Assembly: GCA_964020055.1 (NCBI GenBank)
Contig: OZ026533.1
Location: 992,001-1,056,000, forward strand
Origin: G964020055 sp964020055
GTDB lineage: Bacteria > Pseudomonadota > Alphaproteobacteria > WRAU01 > Hepatincolaceae
Direction of reading: 5' to 3'
DNA: 64,000 bases
The notes under the pieces are model-generated. The model was not told where the DNA came from and ran no database searches. It saw nothing but the letters and a program-made list of their open reading frames with translations. Of this stretch, positions 9,107-17,685 are shown piece by piece. Each line of letters opens with the position of its first letter. Positions within the stretch are counted from its first letter, which is position 1. The translations under genes were made by a program, and so were the position numbers.

Positions 9107-10507
9107 TTAATTATATTTTTTATTATGTGAATTTACTATTCTCATAGCCATTAAATTTAACAACAATGTTATTACAAATAACGTTAAACCAAGTGCAAAT
9201 GCAGATAACATTTGTGGTGAATCATAAGATTGATCTCCTTTCATGATAGTAACTATTTGTCCTGTTATTGTTGTTACAGGAGCTAAAGGATTAATACTTA
9301 ATTTAGCAATTATGGATGCGGCCATAACAATAACCATACTTTCTCCTACAGCTCGTGAAACTGCTAAAAGAGTACCTGCAACTATTCCTGGTAAAGATCC
9401 AGGGATTAAGATTTTCAATATAACTTCGTGTTTCATTGAACCCATACCATATGCACCTTCTCTTACATGCTTTGGTATGTTATCTAAAACTTCTAAAATG
9501 GTGGAAGAAATGAAAGGTAGTATCATAACACTAATAACTATGCTAACGGGTAAAGCACTTTCTGTAGATACCTGTAAATCAAAAAAATCACCAATTTTTA
9601 TAACTAATTGTGAAACAGTTGTAGCAGCAAAAAAACCATATACTATACTAGGTATTCCTGCAAGTGATTCTAAAATTGGTTGAATTATTTTACGTCTTTT
9701 TATTGTCATGTATTCTGACATATACACAGCAGATAAAATACCTAAAGGTAAGGCAAAACTTACAGATAAAAATGCAATCATAAATGTCCCAACTAATAAA
9801 GGTATAATACCAAAACTATGCTGAGGATCTAAATCTGCTGTTTCTGGCGTCCAATTTATACCAAATAAAAAATTGAAAATATTAATTTGAGTAAAGAACC
9901 GGAAAGATTCCAAGCATAGTGATATAACAATTCCAAAAGTTGTGAATATAGCAATAGTACTGCAAATAAGAATAAAAAGTTGTGCTAATTTTTCAACTTT
10001 TTTTTGATACTGTGTATTTATAGATATTTTTTTACTCATAAAAAACAAACTAATTACAGCAATAAGGCAACAGAATAAGAATATAGAAATGTTACTTATA
10101 TTAGTATAGATATCATATTTTTGAGCTAGTTGAAATATTTCTTCTTCTGATAAATTTCCAATATTTAAATGTTCTTTAGTGTTTTTAAATGCAGATGGAT
10201 CATGAGAAATACTTTTAATTTTCTCTATGGTTATCTCACGAATAAGATTATCTTTTATTTCAGGTAAAATCTGCTTGAATGTATAAACGTTGGCAAGATA
10301 TGTACCAAAAATAAAAATAAAAAATGAGATAATCATAGAAATGATAGAAATATACATCCCGTAATTATTCATTCTGTGAAAGATTTGGACGGAATTTGTT
10401 TGTGTGTCTACACCTTGATTTTTTAATACTTTAAAAAATTTCTTTTTTGAGCTGTAGTTAATAAAGAAATATAGTGCAATAAAGCCACATAAAGAGAATA
10501 TAATCAT
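9107..10507 (-). CDS. pstC: Phosphate ABC transporter permease PstC
   Basis: A 466-residue permease. It has an extra N-terminal membrane segment and soluble stretch before the canonical six-helix part, as in the long alphaproteobacterial PstC. Visible motifs: GINWTPETADLDPQHSFGI-type loop preceding the core, LESLAGIPSIVYGFFA, EGAYGMGSMKHEVILKILIP (EAA loop) and SRAVGESMVIVMAA. With PstA it forms the phosphate channel. It follows pstS by 9 bp in the same operon. Confidence 0.95.
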   Translation of the reverse strand: MIIFSLCGFIALYFFINYSSKKKFFKVLKNQGVDTQTNSVQIFHRMNNYGMYISIISMIISFFIFIFGTYLANVYTFKQILPEIKDNLIREITIEKIKSISHDPSAFKNTKEHLNIGNLSEEEIFQLAQKYDIYTNISNISIFLFCCLIAVISLFFMSKKISINTQYQKKVEKLAQLFILICSTIAIFTTFGIVISLCLESFRFFTQINIFNFLFGINWTPETADLDPQHSFGIIPLLVGTFMIAFLSVSFALPLGILSAVYMSEYMTIKRRKIIQPILESLAGIPSIVYGFFAATTVSQLVIKIGDFFDLQVSTESALPVSIVISVMILPFISSTILEVLDNIPKHVREGAYGMGSMKHEVILKILIPGSLPGIVAGTLLAVSRAVGESMVIVMAASIIAKLSINPLAPVTTITGQIVTIMKGDQSYDSPQMLSAFALGLTLFVITLLLNLMAMRIVNSHNKKYN

Positions 10508-10516
10508 TTTTAAAAA

Positions 10517-11605
10517 CTAATTAGAATTGTTATCATCGGATTTATCAAATTTTGCTATCTTATCACGTATTATTTTATATTTGTTAGAAGATAATGTGAT
10601 TAAACCATTGTTTTTCAAATAACCATTTTTTCCTACACTATCTGTAGAATATATTTCATTCAAAAAGTGTGCTACATTTGGTAAAGTTTTTAAATGCGAT
10701 GTTTTAATATATAAAAATAACGGTCTTACTAAAGGGTATGATATATCTTTTAGAGAATCTATAGTTGGTACTACGTTATCAATTTTTACAATATTCAAGC
10801 TGTCAGAATTTTGTGAATAAAAATTATAAGATAAAATACCAATGCTTGTATTTGTAAAAGAAATTTTCTTTATTAATAAGTTTAAGTCATCAGAAGCAAT
10901 ATTCCAAGCATCATCAGATCTAATAGATTTACACAATTGCTTTTTAGAATAATTATTTAGTTGTAAAGTGTTACTGTTGATCAGATCATCACACACAGAG
11001 TATATAGCTAATTCTATAAAAGAATCTCTGGTTCCATGAGAGCTAGATGGTCCTAATATTTTGATGGGAACACTAGGCAATGACGAAGAAATTTCATTCC
11101 ATTTTTTATATGGGTTAAGAATTGGATTTCCTTGTACATCGGGTACATATTTAGCAACAGCTAAATATAGTTCTTTAGGAGTTAATGATATATTCATATT
11201 TTTTGAGGTTACAAGAACAATAGCATCATATCCTAATACAAACTCTATAGGAATTACATTGTTTTGCTTACAATTATTAAGTTCATCTTTAGTCATTATC
11301 CTAGACGACATTGCAATATCTGGATCATCTAAATTATTACCGGTACAAAAAAGTTTTATACCATTACCAGATCCATTAGATTCAACAACTGGCATTTTAA
11401 ATTTAGGAAATTTATAACCAAAAATTTCAGAAGATATAGTTATAAAAGGATATAAAGTTGAAGAACCTACAACAACAACACGTTCTCTTGCTAATAAATA
11501 ATTTGATGTGATTATTAGCATCAAACTAAAAATGAAGAATATTTTTTTACTTTTGATAATCATAGAGTTAATTTTTTTCATATAAAAAAGATAATTTAAT
11601 AGCAT
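10517..11605 (-). CDS. pstS: Phosphate-binding periplasmic protein PstS
   Basis: A protein of up to 362 residues. After a basic stretch and hydrophobic segment (IFFIFSLMLIITSNYLLA) consistent with a signal peptide comes VVVVGSSTLYPF, the phosphate-binding start typical of PstS, then ESNGSGNGIKLFC and GPSSSHGTRDSF, the ligand-binding loops. It captures phosphate in the periplasm for PstCAB. No clear Shine-Dalgarno decides the start: ATGs at 11605, 11581 and 11563 are all possible, and the latter two give a more usual signal peptide. First gene of pstS-pstC-pstA-pstB-phoU. Confidence 0.92.
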   Translation of the reverse strand: MLLNYLFYMKKINSMIIKSKKIFFIFSLMLIITSNYLLARERVVVVGSSTLYPFITISSEIFGYKFPKFKMPVVESNGSGNGIKLFCTGNNLDDPDIAMSSRIMTKDELNNCKQNNVIPIEFVLGYDAIVLVTSKNMNISLTPKELYLAVAKYVPDVQGNPILNPYKKWNEISSSLPSVPIKILGPSSSHGTRDSFIELAIYSVCDDLINSNTLQLNNYSKKQLCKSIRSDDAWNIASDDLNLLIKKISFTNTSIGILSYNFYSQNSDSLNIVKIDNVVPTIDSLKDISYPLVRPLFLYIKTSHLKTLPNVAHFLNEIYSTDSVGKNGYLKNNGLITLSSNKYKIIRDKIAKFDKSDDNNSN

Positions 11606-11622
11606 AGGAATATTATAATTGA

Positions 11623-12567
11623 TTAATTATAAATAACATTACTTGCTAGTAATTGAGTATTTATAGGGAAAGAATATCCTTTACAGAATTCATCTATTGA
11701 CATTGATTTTTTACCTTGTCTTTGTATAATTTTTACTTCTAAGATACTATTTTTACAAGCTATATGCAAAGGATTATTGGAAATTATAGTACCATTTTTA
11801 TAATTATGGTTTGCGTTGATAGAAGCTGCTTTTATTATTTTAAATATCGTGTTGTTATACATAAAATAGCTACCTGGAAAAATCTCATAAGCTCGTATTT
11901 GTCTGATAATCTCACTTGCTGTGGATTCAAAGTCTATAATACCATCTTTCTTTGATAAAAGTCTAGCTATGGTTGCTGAATCAGAATTTTGTTTGTTATA
12001 TTTAATAATATTATTTCTGATATTCTCTATTGTAGGTATTATTATATCTGCAGCTAAATCTCCTAACTTTTCAAACAAAGTTGTGAACGTATCTTCCTCT
12101 GCAATATCAAGTTTATGAATTGCGCCAATATCTCCAGTATCTAAGCCTTGATCCATTTTCATAACTGTTATGCCAGTTTCTGAATCTCCATTTTTTAATG
12201 CCATTTGAATAGGAGAAGCTCCTCTATATTTAGGTAATATAGAAGCATGAAGATTAACACATCCAAACTTGGGTGATTTTAAAATAGCTTCAGGTAAAAT
12301 CAAACCATATGAGGCAACAATACATAAATCATAATTGTGCTTCAAAAATTCTTCAACATTATTACCATTTTTAAATGTTTTAGGAGTTTCTACATTGATA
12401 TTGTATTTTTTAGCCAAAAGATGAACATCAGAATAGTGTAATTCTTTTTTTCTTCCTTTAGGTTTAGGTAACCTAGTATATACTGTTTGGATATTATAAT
12501 TATTTTCTAATAATTTATTAAGTGGTTTGCTAGCAAAGCTAGGAGTGCCCATAAAGCATATTTTCAT
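11623..12567 (-). CDS. fmt: Methionyl-tRNA formyltransferase
   Basis: A 314-residue enzyme with an N-terminal formyltransferase domain starting MKICFMGTPSFA, the catalytic stretch CVNLHASILPKYRGASPIQ (Asn/His of the LHxSLLPxxRG motif) and the DTGD motif MKMDQGLDTGDIGAI, followed by a C-terminal OB-fold domain. It formylates initiator Met-tRNA using 10-formyl-tetrahydrofolate. It is immediately downstream of def, the conserved def-fmt pair, here with recR and ybaB in the same direction. Confidence 0.97.
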   Translation of the reverse strand: MKICFMGTPSFASKPLNKLLENNYNIQTVYTRLPKPKGRKKELHYSDVHLLAKKYNINVETPKTFKNGNNVEEFLKHNYDLCIVASYGLILPEAILKSPKFGCVNLHASILPKYRGASPIQMALKNGDSETGITVMKMDQGLDTGDIGAIHKLDIAEEDTFTTLFEKLGDLAADIIIPTIENIRNNIIKYNKQNSDSATIARLLSKKDGIIDFESTASEIIRQIRAYEIFPGSYFMYNNTIFKIIKAASINANHNYKNGTIISNNPLHIACKNSILEVKIIQRQGKKSMSIDEFCKGYSFPINTQLLASNVIYN

Positions 12568-12582
12568 ATAGAATACTTACAA

Positions 12583-13092
12583 TTATTTATTTTTTTGACG
12601 AGATTTATTGTATTTTTTGAGTAAAAAATTTTTTTTCAGATTAGATAAATGATCAATAAATAAAATTCCATTTAAATGGTCTATTTCATGTTGTAAACAA
12701 TAACACAAAAGATTTTTTGCTTCAATAGTTTGAGGTTTATTATCTAAATCTAAATATTTTACAACAATACTTTCATATCTTTTTATAGTATCTTTCATAT
12801 CAGGTATCGATAAGCATCCTTCTTCAGAATCTACCATAGTATCTGAATGAGATATTATTTCTGGATTGATCATAATCATTGGATTTTTTACATCATTTTC
12901 TTGTAAATCTATAACTATGATGCGTTGTAATATATTAACTTGATTAGCCGCAAGGCCGATACCTTTATTGAGATACATAGCTTCCAACATAGAAAAAGAA
13001 ATATTTTTTATTTCTTGATTTATTTCTGCTACAGTAGATGCTTTTTTTCTTAATGTGTGGTTAGGCATTAAGACTATATCAAAATCAGACAT
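12583..13092 (-). CDS. def: Peptide deformylase
   Basis: A 169-residue metalloprotease with all three deformylase motifs: GIGLAANQVN (GxGLAAxQ), EEGCLSIPD (EGCLS, Cys metal ligand) and QHEIDHLNG (QHExDHLxG, two His ligands and catalytic Glu). It removes the formyl group from nascent proteins. Two bases separate it from recR upstream; fmt follows after 15 bp, indicating co-transcription. Confidence 0.97.
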   Translation of the reverse strand: MSDFDIVLMPNHTLRKKASTVAEINQEIKNISFSMLEAMYLNKGIGLAANQVNILQRIIVIDLQENDVKNPMIMINPEIISHSDTMVDSEEGCLSIPDMKDTIKRYESIVVKYLDLDNKPQTIEAKNLLCYCLQHEIDHLNGILFIDHLSNLKKNFLLKKYNKSRQKNK

Positions 13093-13094
13093 TT

Positions 13095-13691
13095 TTAAAT
13101 AATCTTCCTTAAATTAATTGCAGCAGACAGAGTAATATCATCTAAATACTCTATTTCACTACCTATAGGTATTCCCTGAGCTAGCATAGAAACAGTAATA
13201 TTAGGGTTATTTATTTCACTTTTTATATAATTAGCAGTGATTTGTCCTTCAATTGTTGCAGATGTTGCTATAATGATTTCATAAATATTATCATTTTCAA
13301 CTTTTTTAGTTAAAAACTCAAGATTTTTTTCTATTAAATCGCTATTTCTGCTTGCAGATAAAGTGCCTCCTAAAACATAATATAAGCCATTAAAAGCATT
13401 GCTTTTTTCAATTGCCCATAAAGATGATATATCTTCAACTACACACAAAAGAGATTTATTTCTTTTGTGTGAGTTACATATAGAACAAGGATCTGAAACA
13501 TCAATATTATTACACAAAGAACATGTTTTTATATCATTTGCTAATCTAGAAAGATTTTCTATCAATGGTAATAATAAATGTTCTTTTTTATTCATCAAAT
13601 CTAATAAAATCCTTTTAGCACTTCTTGGGCCAATACCAGAAAGTCTTGATAAAAGAATTATATTTTTTTCTATAACTGAACTATATTCCAT
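13095..13691 (-). CDS. recR: Recombination mediator RecR
   Basis: A 198-residue protein with an N-terminal helix-hairpin-helix (LSRLSGIGPRSAKRILLDL), a four-cysteine zinc finger (CSLCNNIDVSDPCSIC), a Toprim domain starting LLCVVEDISSLWAIE and the GG/PIGSEIEYLD region (usually VPVGGELEYLD). RecR works with RecO/RecF to load RecA at gaps. It follows ybaB by 25 bp, the usual ybaB-recR pairing, but dnaX, the common third partner, is about 10 kb away here. Confidence 0.95.
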   Translation of the reverse strand: MEYSSVIEKNIILLSRLSGIGPRSAKRILLDLMNKKEHLLLPLIENLSRLANDIKTCSLCNNIDVSDPCSICNSHKRNKSLLCVVEDISSLWAIEKSNAFNGLYYVLGGTLSASRNSDLIEKNLEFLTKKVENDNIYEIIIATSATIEGQITANYIKSEINNPNITVSMLAQGIPIGSEIEYLDDITLSAAINLRKII

Positions 13692-13716
13692 GATGATAGA
13701 TAGAAATAATTAGTTT

Positions 13717-14046
13717 CTAAAACATACCAGGTATTTTCATTCCTGGAGGAATGGGTAAACCGTCTGTTACCTCTTTCATCTTTTCTTCTGATATATCAGC
13801 AACTTTTCTTTTAGTATCGTTATACGATGCTATGATTAGATCTATTAAAACCGTTTTTTCATCTATTGAAATTAAAGAATCATCAATATCTATAGATTTA
13901 ATTTGATAATCCCCAGTCATAGTCATTTTTACAAGACCACCACCGCTAGTACCAGTTATTTCTAATAGATTAATTTCTTGCTGAATTTCCCCCATCTTTT
14001 TTTGTAGGTTCTGAGCTTTTTGCATTAGTTGCATTATATTTTTCAT
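13717..14046 (-). CDS. YbaB/EbfC family nucleoid-associated protein
   Basis: A 109-residue protein beginning KNIMQLMQKAQNLQKKMGEI, with ITGTSGGGLVKMTMTGDYQI and a C-terminal GLPIPPGMKIPGMF, matching YbaB/EbfC over its whole length. The family forms dimers that bind DNA without strong sequence specificity. The ATG at 14046 fits the family N-terminus, which means the upstream membrane-protein gene overlaps it by 77 bp. recR follows. Confidence 0.93.
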   Translation of the reverse strand: MKNIMQLMQKAQNLQKKMGEIQQEINLLEITGTSGGGLVKMTMTGDYQIKSIDIDDSLISIDEKTVLIDLIIASYNDTKRKVADISEEKMKEVTDGLPIPPGMKIPGMF

Positions 14047-14764
14047 TTCTAAATTTCCTATTAGATAAATTTCTACTTTTATTGGTGTAGCTTCTTTTAC
14101 GTAATGTTTTATTTATTGCTAGTAAAACCATACTACAAATCAAACTACTTAAAGAAGTGTACAATAACACATAGGTTAAAGTTTCAGTAAGTACTGAAAA
14201 ATTATTAAAAACAATCAGCATTGTAAATATTACTATACAAGAAAAAACTAAAATAGATATAAAGTCTTTGAAAAAAGAAGATACCAAACCATCTTTTATT
14301 TTTATTTTTTGGTGTAAATATATACATAATCTCAAGCTTAAAAGTAATGTAACAGAGCATATAACAATATATTTTATGCTATACAGTTCTAACAAAAACT
14401 TAATAAAAGGAATTTGTGAAACTATTTCTCTTAAATTCATGTGAATAATATAATATAAAAACATCATGAAAATAACACTTATATAAGTACTAATAGTTAT
14501 TATGTAACAACTAGCAGTATAATTATTCTTGTAAAACACACACAAAGCTAGTAAAAAACACATAGCAATTACTAATGTCATTGTAAAAGGCATTACGTTT
14601 AGACTTAAGAACAAAAATGGTAATAATAAAAAATTAATTTGAATTAAAGAAAGTAAACTACTTCTTAGAAATAAATTCAATACTAACTCACCACTTTTAG
14701 GTTTGTTGTTATTATAGAACTTTTTTCTTTTAGGTTGTTTTTCGTTAGTTGTTAGATTTTTCAA
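13970..14764 (-). CDS. Unrecognised polytopic membrane protein
   Basis: About 264 residues starting from a TTG at 14764 that has AGGA six to seven bases upstream; the frame is open to 14848 but nothing supports a start there. After ~28 Lys/Asn-rich residues, six hydrophobic segments follow, then a basic, Ser/Asn-rich tail of ~45 residues. No family recognised. The last 77 bp overlap the start of ybaB in another frame, an unusually long overlap that could mean the original stop was lost. Function unknown; position ahead of ybaB-recR-def-fmt suggests only co-transcription. Confidence 0.5.
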   Translation of the reverse strand: MKNLTTNEKQPKRKKFYNNNKPKSGELVLNLFLRSSLLSLIQINFLLLPFLFLSLNVMPFTMTLVIAMCFLLALCVFYKNNYTASCYIITISTYISVIFMMFLYYIIHMNLREIVSQIPFIKFLLELYSIKYIVICSVTLLLSLRLCIYLHQKIKIKDGLVSSFFKDFISILVFSCIVIFTMLIVFNNFSVLTETLTYVLLYTSLSSLICSMVLLAINKTLRKRSYTNKSRNLSNRKFRNEKYNATNAKSSEPTKKDGGNSARN

Positions 14765-14924
14765 TATATATCCTATGTGTATTATTAATTTATATAAATT
14801 ATATTTATATTTATTATAAGTATAAAACCAATTTCGAGTATATAACAATTTTAAAATTAATGAAAGTATATTTTTATAACATTTTTATATAAATATTCAT
14901 CAATAAAATTCATAAACAATCATA

Positions 14925-14959
14925 TTTTGTAATAAATGTTACAAAATGTTAACATTTTG
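14925..14959. promoter_or_regulatory. Overlapping palindromes upstream of the GlcNAc operon (candidate operator)
   Basis: TTTTGTAA (14925-14932) is inverted as TTACAAAA (14939-14946). This overlaps the perfect 18-bp palindrome CAAAATGTTAACATTTTG (14942-14959). They lie in the divergent gap before nagF, about 170 bp ahead of its start. Two overlapping dyads of operator size suggest a dimeric repressor site (NagC- or GntR-type regulation is usual for nag genes), but no regulator gene is in the window. Confidence 0.4.
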
Positions 14960-15129
14960 AATATGTGCGCTTTTGTAGGTTAATTTAGGATATATGTGTT
15001 ATAAAACATATATAAAAATATAATCACAAAGGCATTAATATATTGTATTTTTATATGTGATATTATAATTTGACTATAATTAAATATAAAAGTCAGTCTG
15101 TTGAAAAAAATATTAAAGGACTTAAATAA

Positions 15130-17655
15130 ATGAAAGAAGTAATTTACTCTCCTATATCAGGTATTTCAATTCCCATTGAAAAAGTAGATGATCCTGTTTT
15201 TGCAGAAAAAATGCTTGGAGATGGTTTAGCAATCACACCTAATGGTTTAGGGAAACAAATAATATCAGCACCTTGTGACGGTTCTATAGAAACTTTGCAA
15301 GATACGAATCATGCCTTGGCATTGAAGTCTAAAAATGGGTACGAAGTATTAATTCATGTAGGAATCGATACTGTGTCGTTAAAAGGTAAGGGTTTTAAAG
15401 CTTTAACTAAAAAAGGAGCATCGGTAAAAAAGGGAGATGAATTATTAGAAGTTGATTTTGATGTTTTAGTAAAAGAAGCTCCTAGCATAGATGTCATTAT
15501 TATATTTACTAATTTAACAGATGATATTAAGCTAAATACTCATTTGGGTGATATCGTATCTGGAGCCAATCTTTGCATATTGTCCAATGAAGATGATGTT
15601 AATAATAGCTTTAATAATGAAATTAATTCTGGATCTTCAGAATTAGAATCAGAGAAAATAACAGTATTAAATCCAACAGGAATACATGCAAGACCAGCCT
15701 CTGCTATTTTTCAAATAGCAAGTAAATACAAATCTGATATAAAAATAAAAAAAGATGGAAGAGTTGTAAATGCTAAAAGTATTGTAGCTATTTTAAGTTT
15801 GGGTATAAAATTTGAAGAACAAATTAGTATTACAGCAAGTGGCGAAGATGCGCAAGATGCTATAGATAGTATTGCTAAAGAAATAAAATCTGGACTTGGA
15901 GAAAAAGTGATTTCTCAAGTAAGTGATGAGCAAGAATCAGAAGAATTCATCACTTTGAAAGATGGTGATACTTTACAAGGAAGTGTAGCAAGTCCTGGTA
16001 TTCATATTGGACAATCATTCACATTTAAAGATGAAGAATTATCTGTAACCAATATAAAGCCAACGCCAGAAGATTTAAACTTATTAAAAAATGCTTTAGA
16101 TAAATTAAACAAAAAACTTTCAAAAGAAATTCAGCAGGCTAAAAAGGCTAACCATCCAACAAAAGCAGAAATTTTACAGGCACATTTAACTATGCTTTCC
16201 GACCCTGGTTTGATTGAGCCTGCCGAAGACTTAATAAAGGCAGGAAAAGCTGCAGCATATGCTTGGAAGCACTCAACTGAACAAGCAATTGAAGGTTTAA
16301 AAGGAACCGGCAATACGTTATTAATGGAAAGAGTTGCCGATCTTAAAGACTTGCAAAAAAGAATATTAAAAATATTATTGGGTTTAGATGATGTAGAGGA
16401 TAATGTTAATTATCCTGATAATACAATAATCGTTGCTGAAGATTTAATTCCTTCTGACTTATCAAATTTTGATGATAATGTAAAAGGAGTGGTACTTACA
16501 AAAGGATCAACAACTTCTCATGTATCTTTGATGTTAAGAAATATGGGAATACCAACTTTAGTTGCTATAGGATCTGCAGGGAAACAAATCAAAGATAAAG
16601 TTCCGTTAGTGTTAGATGCAGATAAAGGTATTTTAGTTGTCAATCCTCCAGAAAGTCTATTATCTGATATTAAAATCAAGAAAGAACATTCGGATACTAA
16701 AAGAGCTAAAAATATTGCTAATACTAAAGCAGAAGCAATTACAGTAGATGGTGTGAAAATTAAAGTAAAAGGTAATGTAGGAAATCCTCTTGAAGCTAAA
16801 AGAATTGAAGAGCTAGGAGCTGAAGGAATTGGTCTTTTAAGAACAGAGTTTTTATTTTTTAATTCAACATCTGAACCTGAAATTCAAGAGCAAACTAGAA
16901 TATATCAATTAGTAGTAGATGCAATTACAGGGGGGTCTGTAACAATAAGAACTTTAGATGTAGGAGGAGATAAGCCTTTATCATTCTTACACATCGCCAA
17001 AGAAGAAAATCCTATTGTTGGTATGCGTGGTGTTAGAAATTATTTTACAAACAAAGCACTGTTTGCAAGACAAATAAAAGCTATTTTACAAGTAAAACCT
17101 TTAGAAACTGTAAAAATTATGATTCCTATGGTTGCAAATGTACAAGAAATCATTGACACAAAAGCAATCATTGAAGAAGAAAAGAAAAAATTAGGAATAT
17201 CTACAGAAATACAAATAGGTACTATGGTAGAAGTTCCTTCAGCAGCTTTAATAGCGGAACAAATTGCTCCTCATGTAGATTTCTTTTCCATTGGTACAAA
17301 TGACCTTGCTCAATACACACTTGCAATGGATAGAGGAAACTCTATTTTAACTAAGTACTTAAAGAATTTACACCCTGCAGTATTAAAATTAATCAAAATG
17401 ACGGTTGATGGTGGTAATCAATATAATATTCCAACAGCAGTCTGTGGGGCTATGGCATCTGAAATTGTTTCTGTTCCTATTTTAATAGGTTTAGGGGTAA
17501 AAGAATTATCTACTTCTATGAAATCTGTTCCAGACATACGAGCATTGATACGTGAATTGTCTTATGAACAATGTAAGGAAATAGCCAATAAAGCTTTGAC
17601 AATGTCTACAGCGGAAGAAGTGCAACAATTAGTTGAAAAAGAGATTAATTTATAA
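15130..17655 (+). CDS. nagF: Fused PTS phosphotransferase EIIA-HPr-EI (NagF-type)
   Basis: An 841-residue multidomain protein. Residues 1-~150 are a glucose-family EIIA, with His61 and His76 (LIHVGID) spaced 15 apart as His75/His90 in E. coli Crr. Residues ~176-255 are HPr, with active His186 in NPTGIHARPAS. Residues ~275-841 are enzyme I, with the phospho-histidine His464 in GSTTSHVSLM, GIGLLRTEFLF, and the PEP-site IGTNDLAQYTLAMDRG and VCGAMASE. It carries phosphate from PEP to the EIIB domain of the next gene. The same EIIA-HPr-EI fusion is known as NagF in Pseudomonas. First gene of nagF-nagE-nagB-nagA; all three phospho-histidines are intact. Confidence 0.93.
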   Translation: MKEVIYSPISGISIPIEKVDDPVFAEKMLGDGLAITPNGLGKQIISAPCDGSIETLQDTNHALALKSKNGYEVLIHVGIDTVSLKGKGFKALTKKGASVKKGDELLEVDFDVLVKEAPSIDVIIIFTNLTDDIKLNTHLGDIVSGANLCILSNEDDVNNSFNNEINSGSSELESEKITVLNPTGIHARPASAIFQIASKYKSDIKIKKDGRVVNAKSIVAILSLGIKFEEQISITASGEDAQDAIDSIAKEIKSGLGEKVISQVSDEQESEEFITLKDGDTLQGSVASPGIHIGQSFTFKDEELSVTNIKPTPEDLNLLKNALDKLNKKLSKEIQQAKKANHPTKAEILQAHLTMLSDPGLIEPAEDLIKAGKAAAYAWKHSTEQAIEGLKGTGNTLLMERVADLKDLQKRILKILLGLDDVEDNVNYPDNTIIVAEDLIPSDLSNFDDNVKGVVLTKGSTTSHVSLMLRNMGIPTLVAIGSAGKQIKDKVPLVLDADKGILVVNPPESLLSDIKIKKEHSDTKRAKNIANTKAEAITVDGVKIKVKGNVGNPLEAKRIEELGAEGIGLLRTEFLFFNSTSEPEIQEQTRIYQLVVDAITGGSVTIRTLDVGGDKPLSFLHIAKEENPIVGMRGVRNYFTNKALFARQIKAILQVKPLETVKIMIPMVANVQEIIDTKAIIEEEKKKLGISTEIQIGTMVEVPSAALIAEQIAPHVDFFSIGTNDLAQYTLAMDRGNSILTKYLKNLHPAVLKLIKMTVDGGNQYNIPTAVCGAMASEIVSVPILIGLGVKELSTSMKSVPDIRALIRELSYEQCKEIANKALTMSTAEEVQQLVEKEINL

Positions 17656-17685
17656 TATATAATTTTTAACAAGAGGGTTGGTTTA

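Noticed and set aside
9243..9683. 146-codon plus-strand frame inside pstC
   Set aside because: Shadow of a clear permease gene on the other strand.
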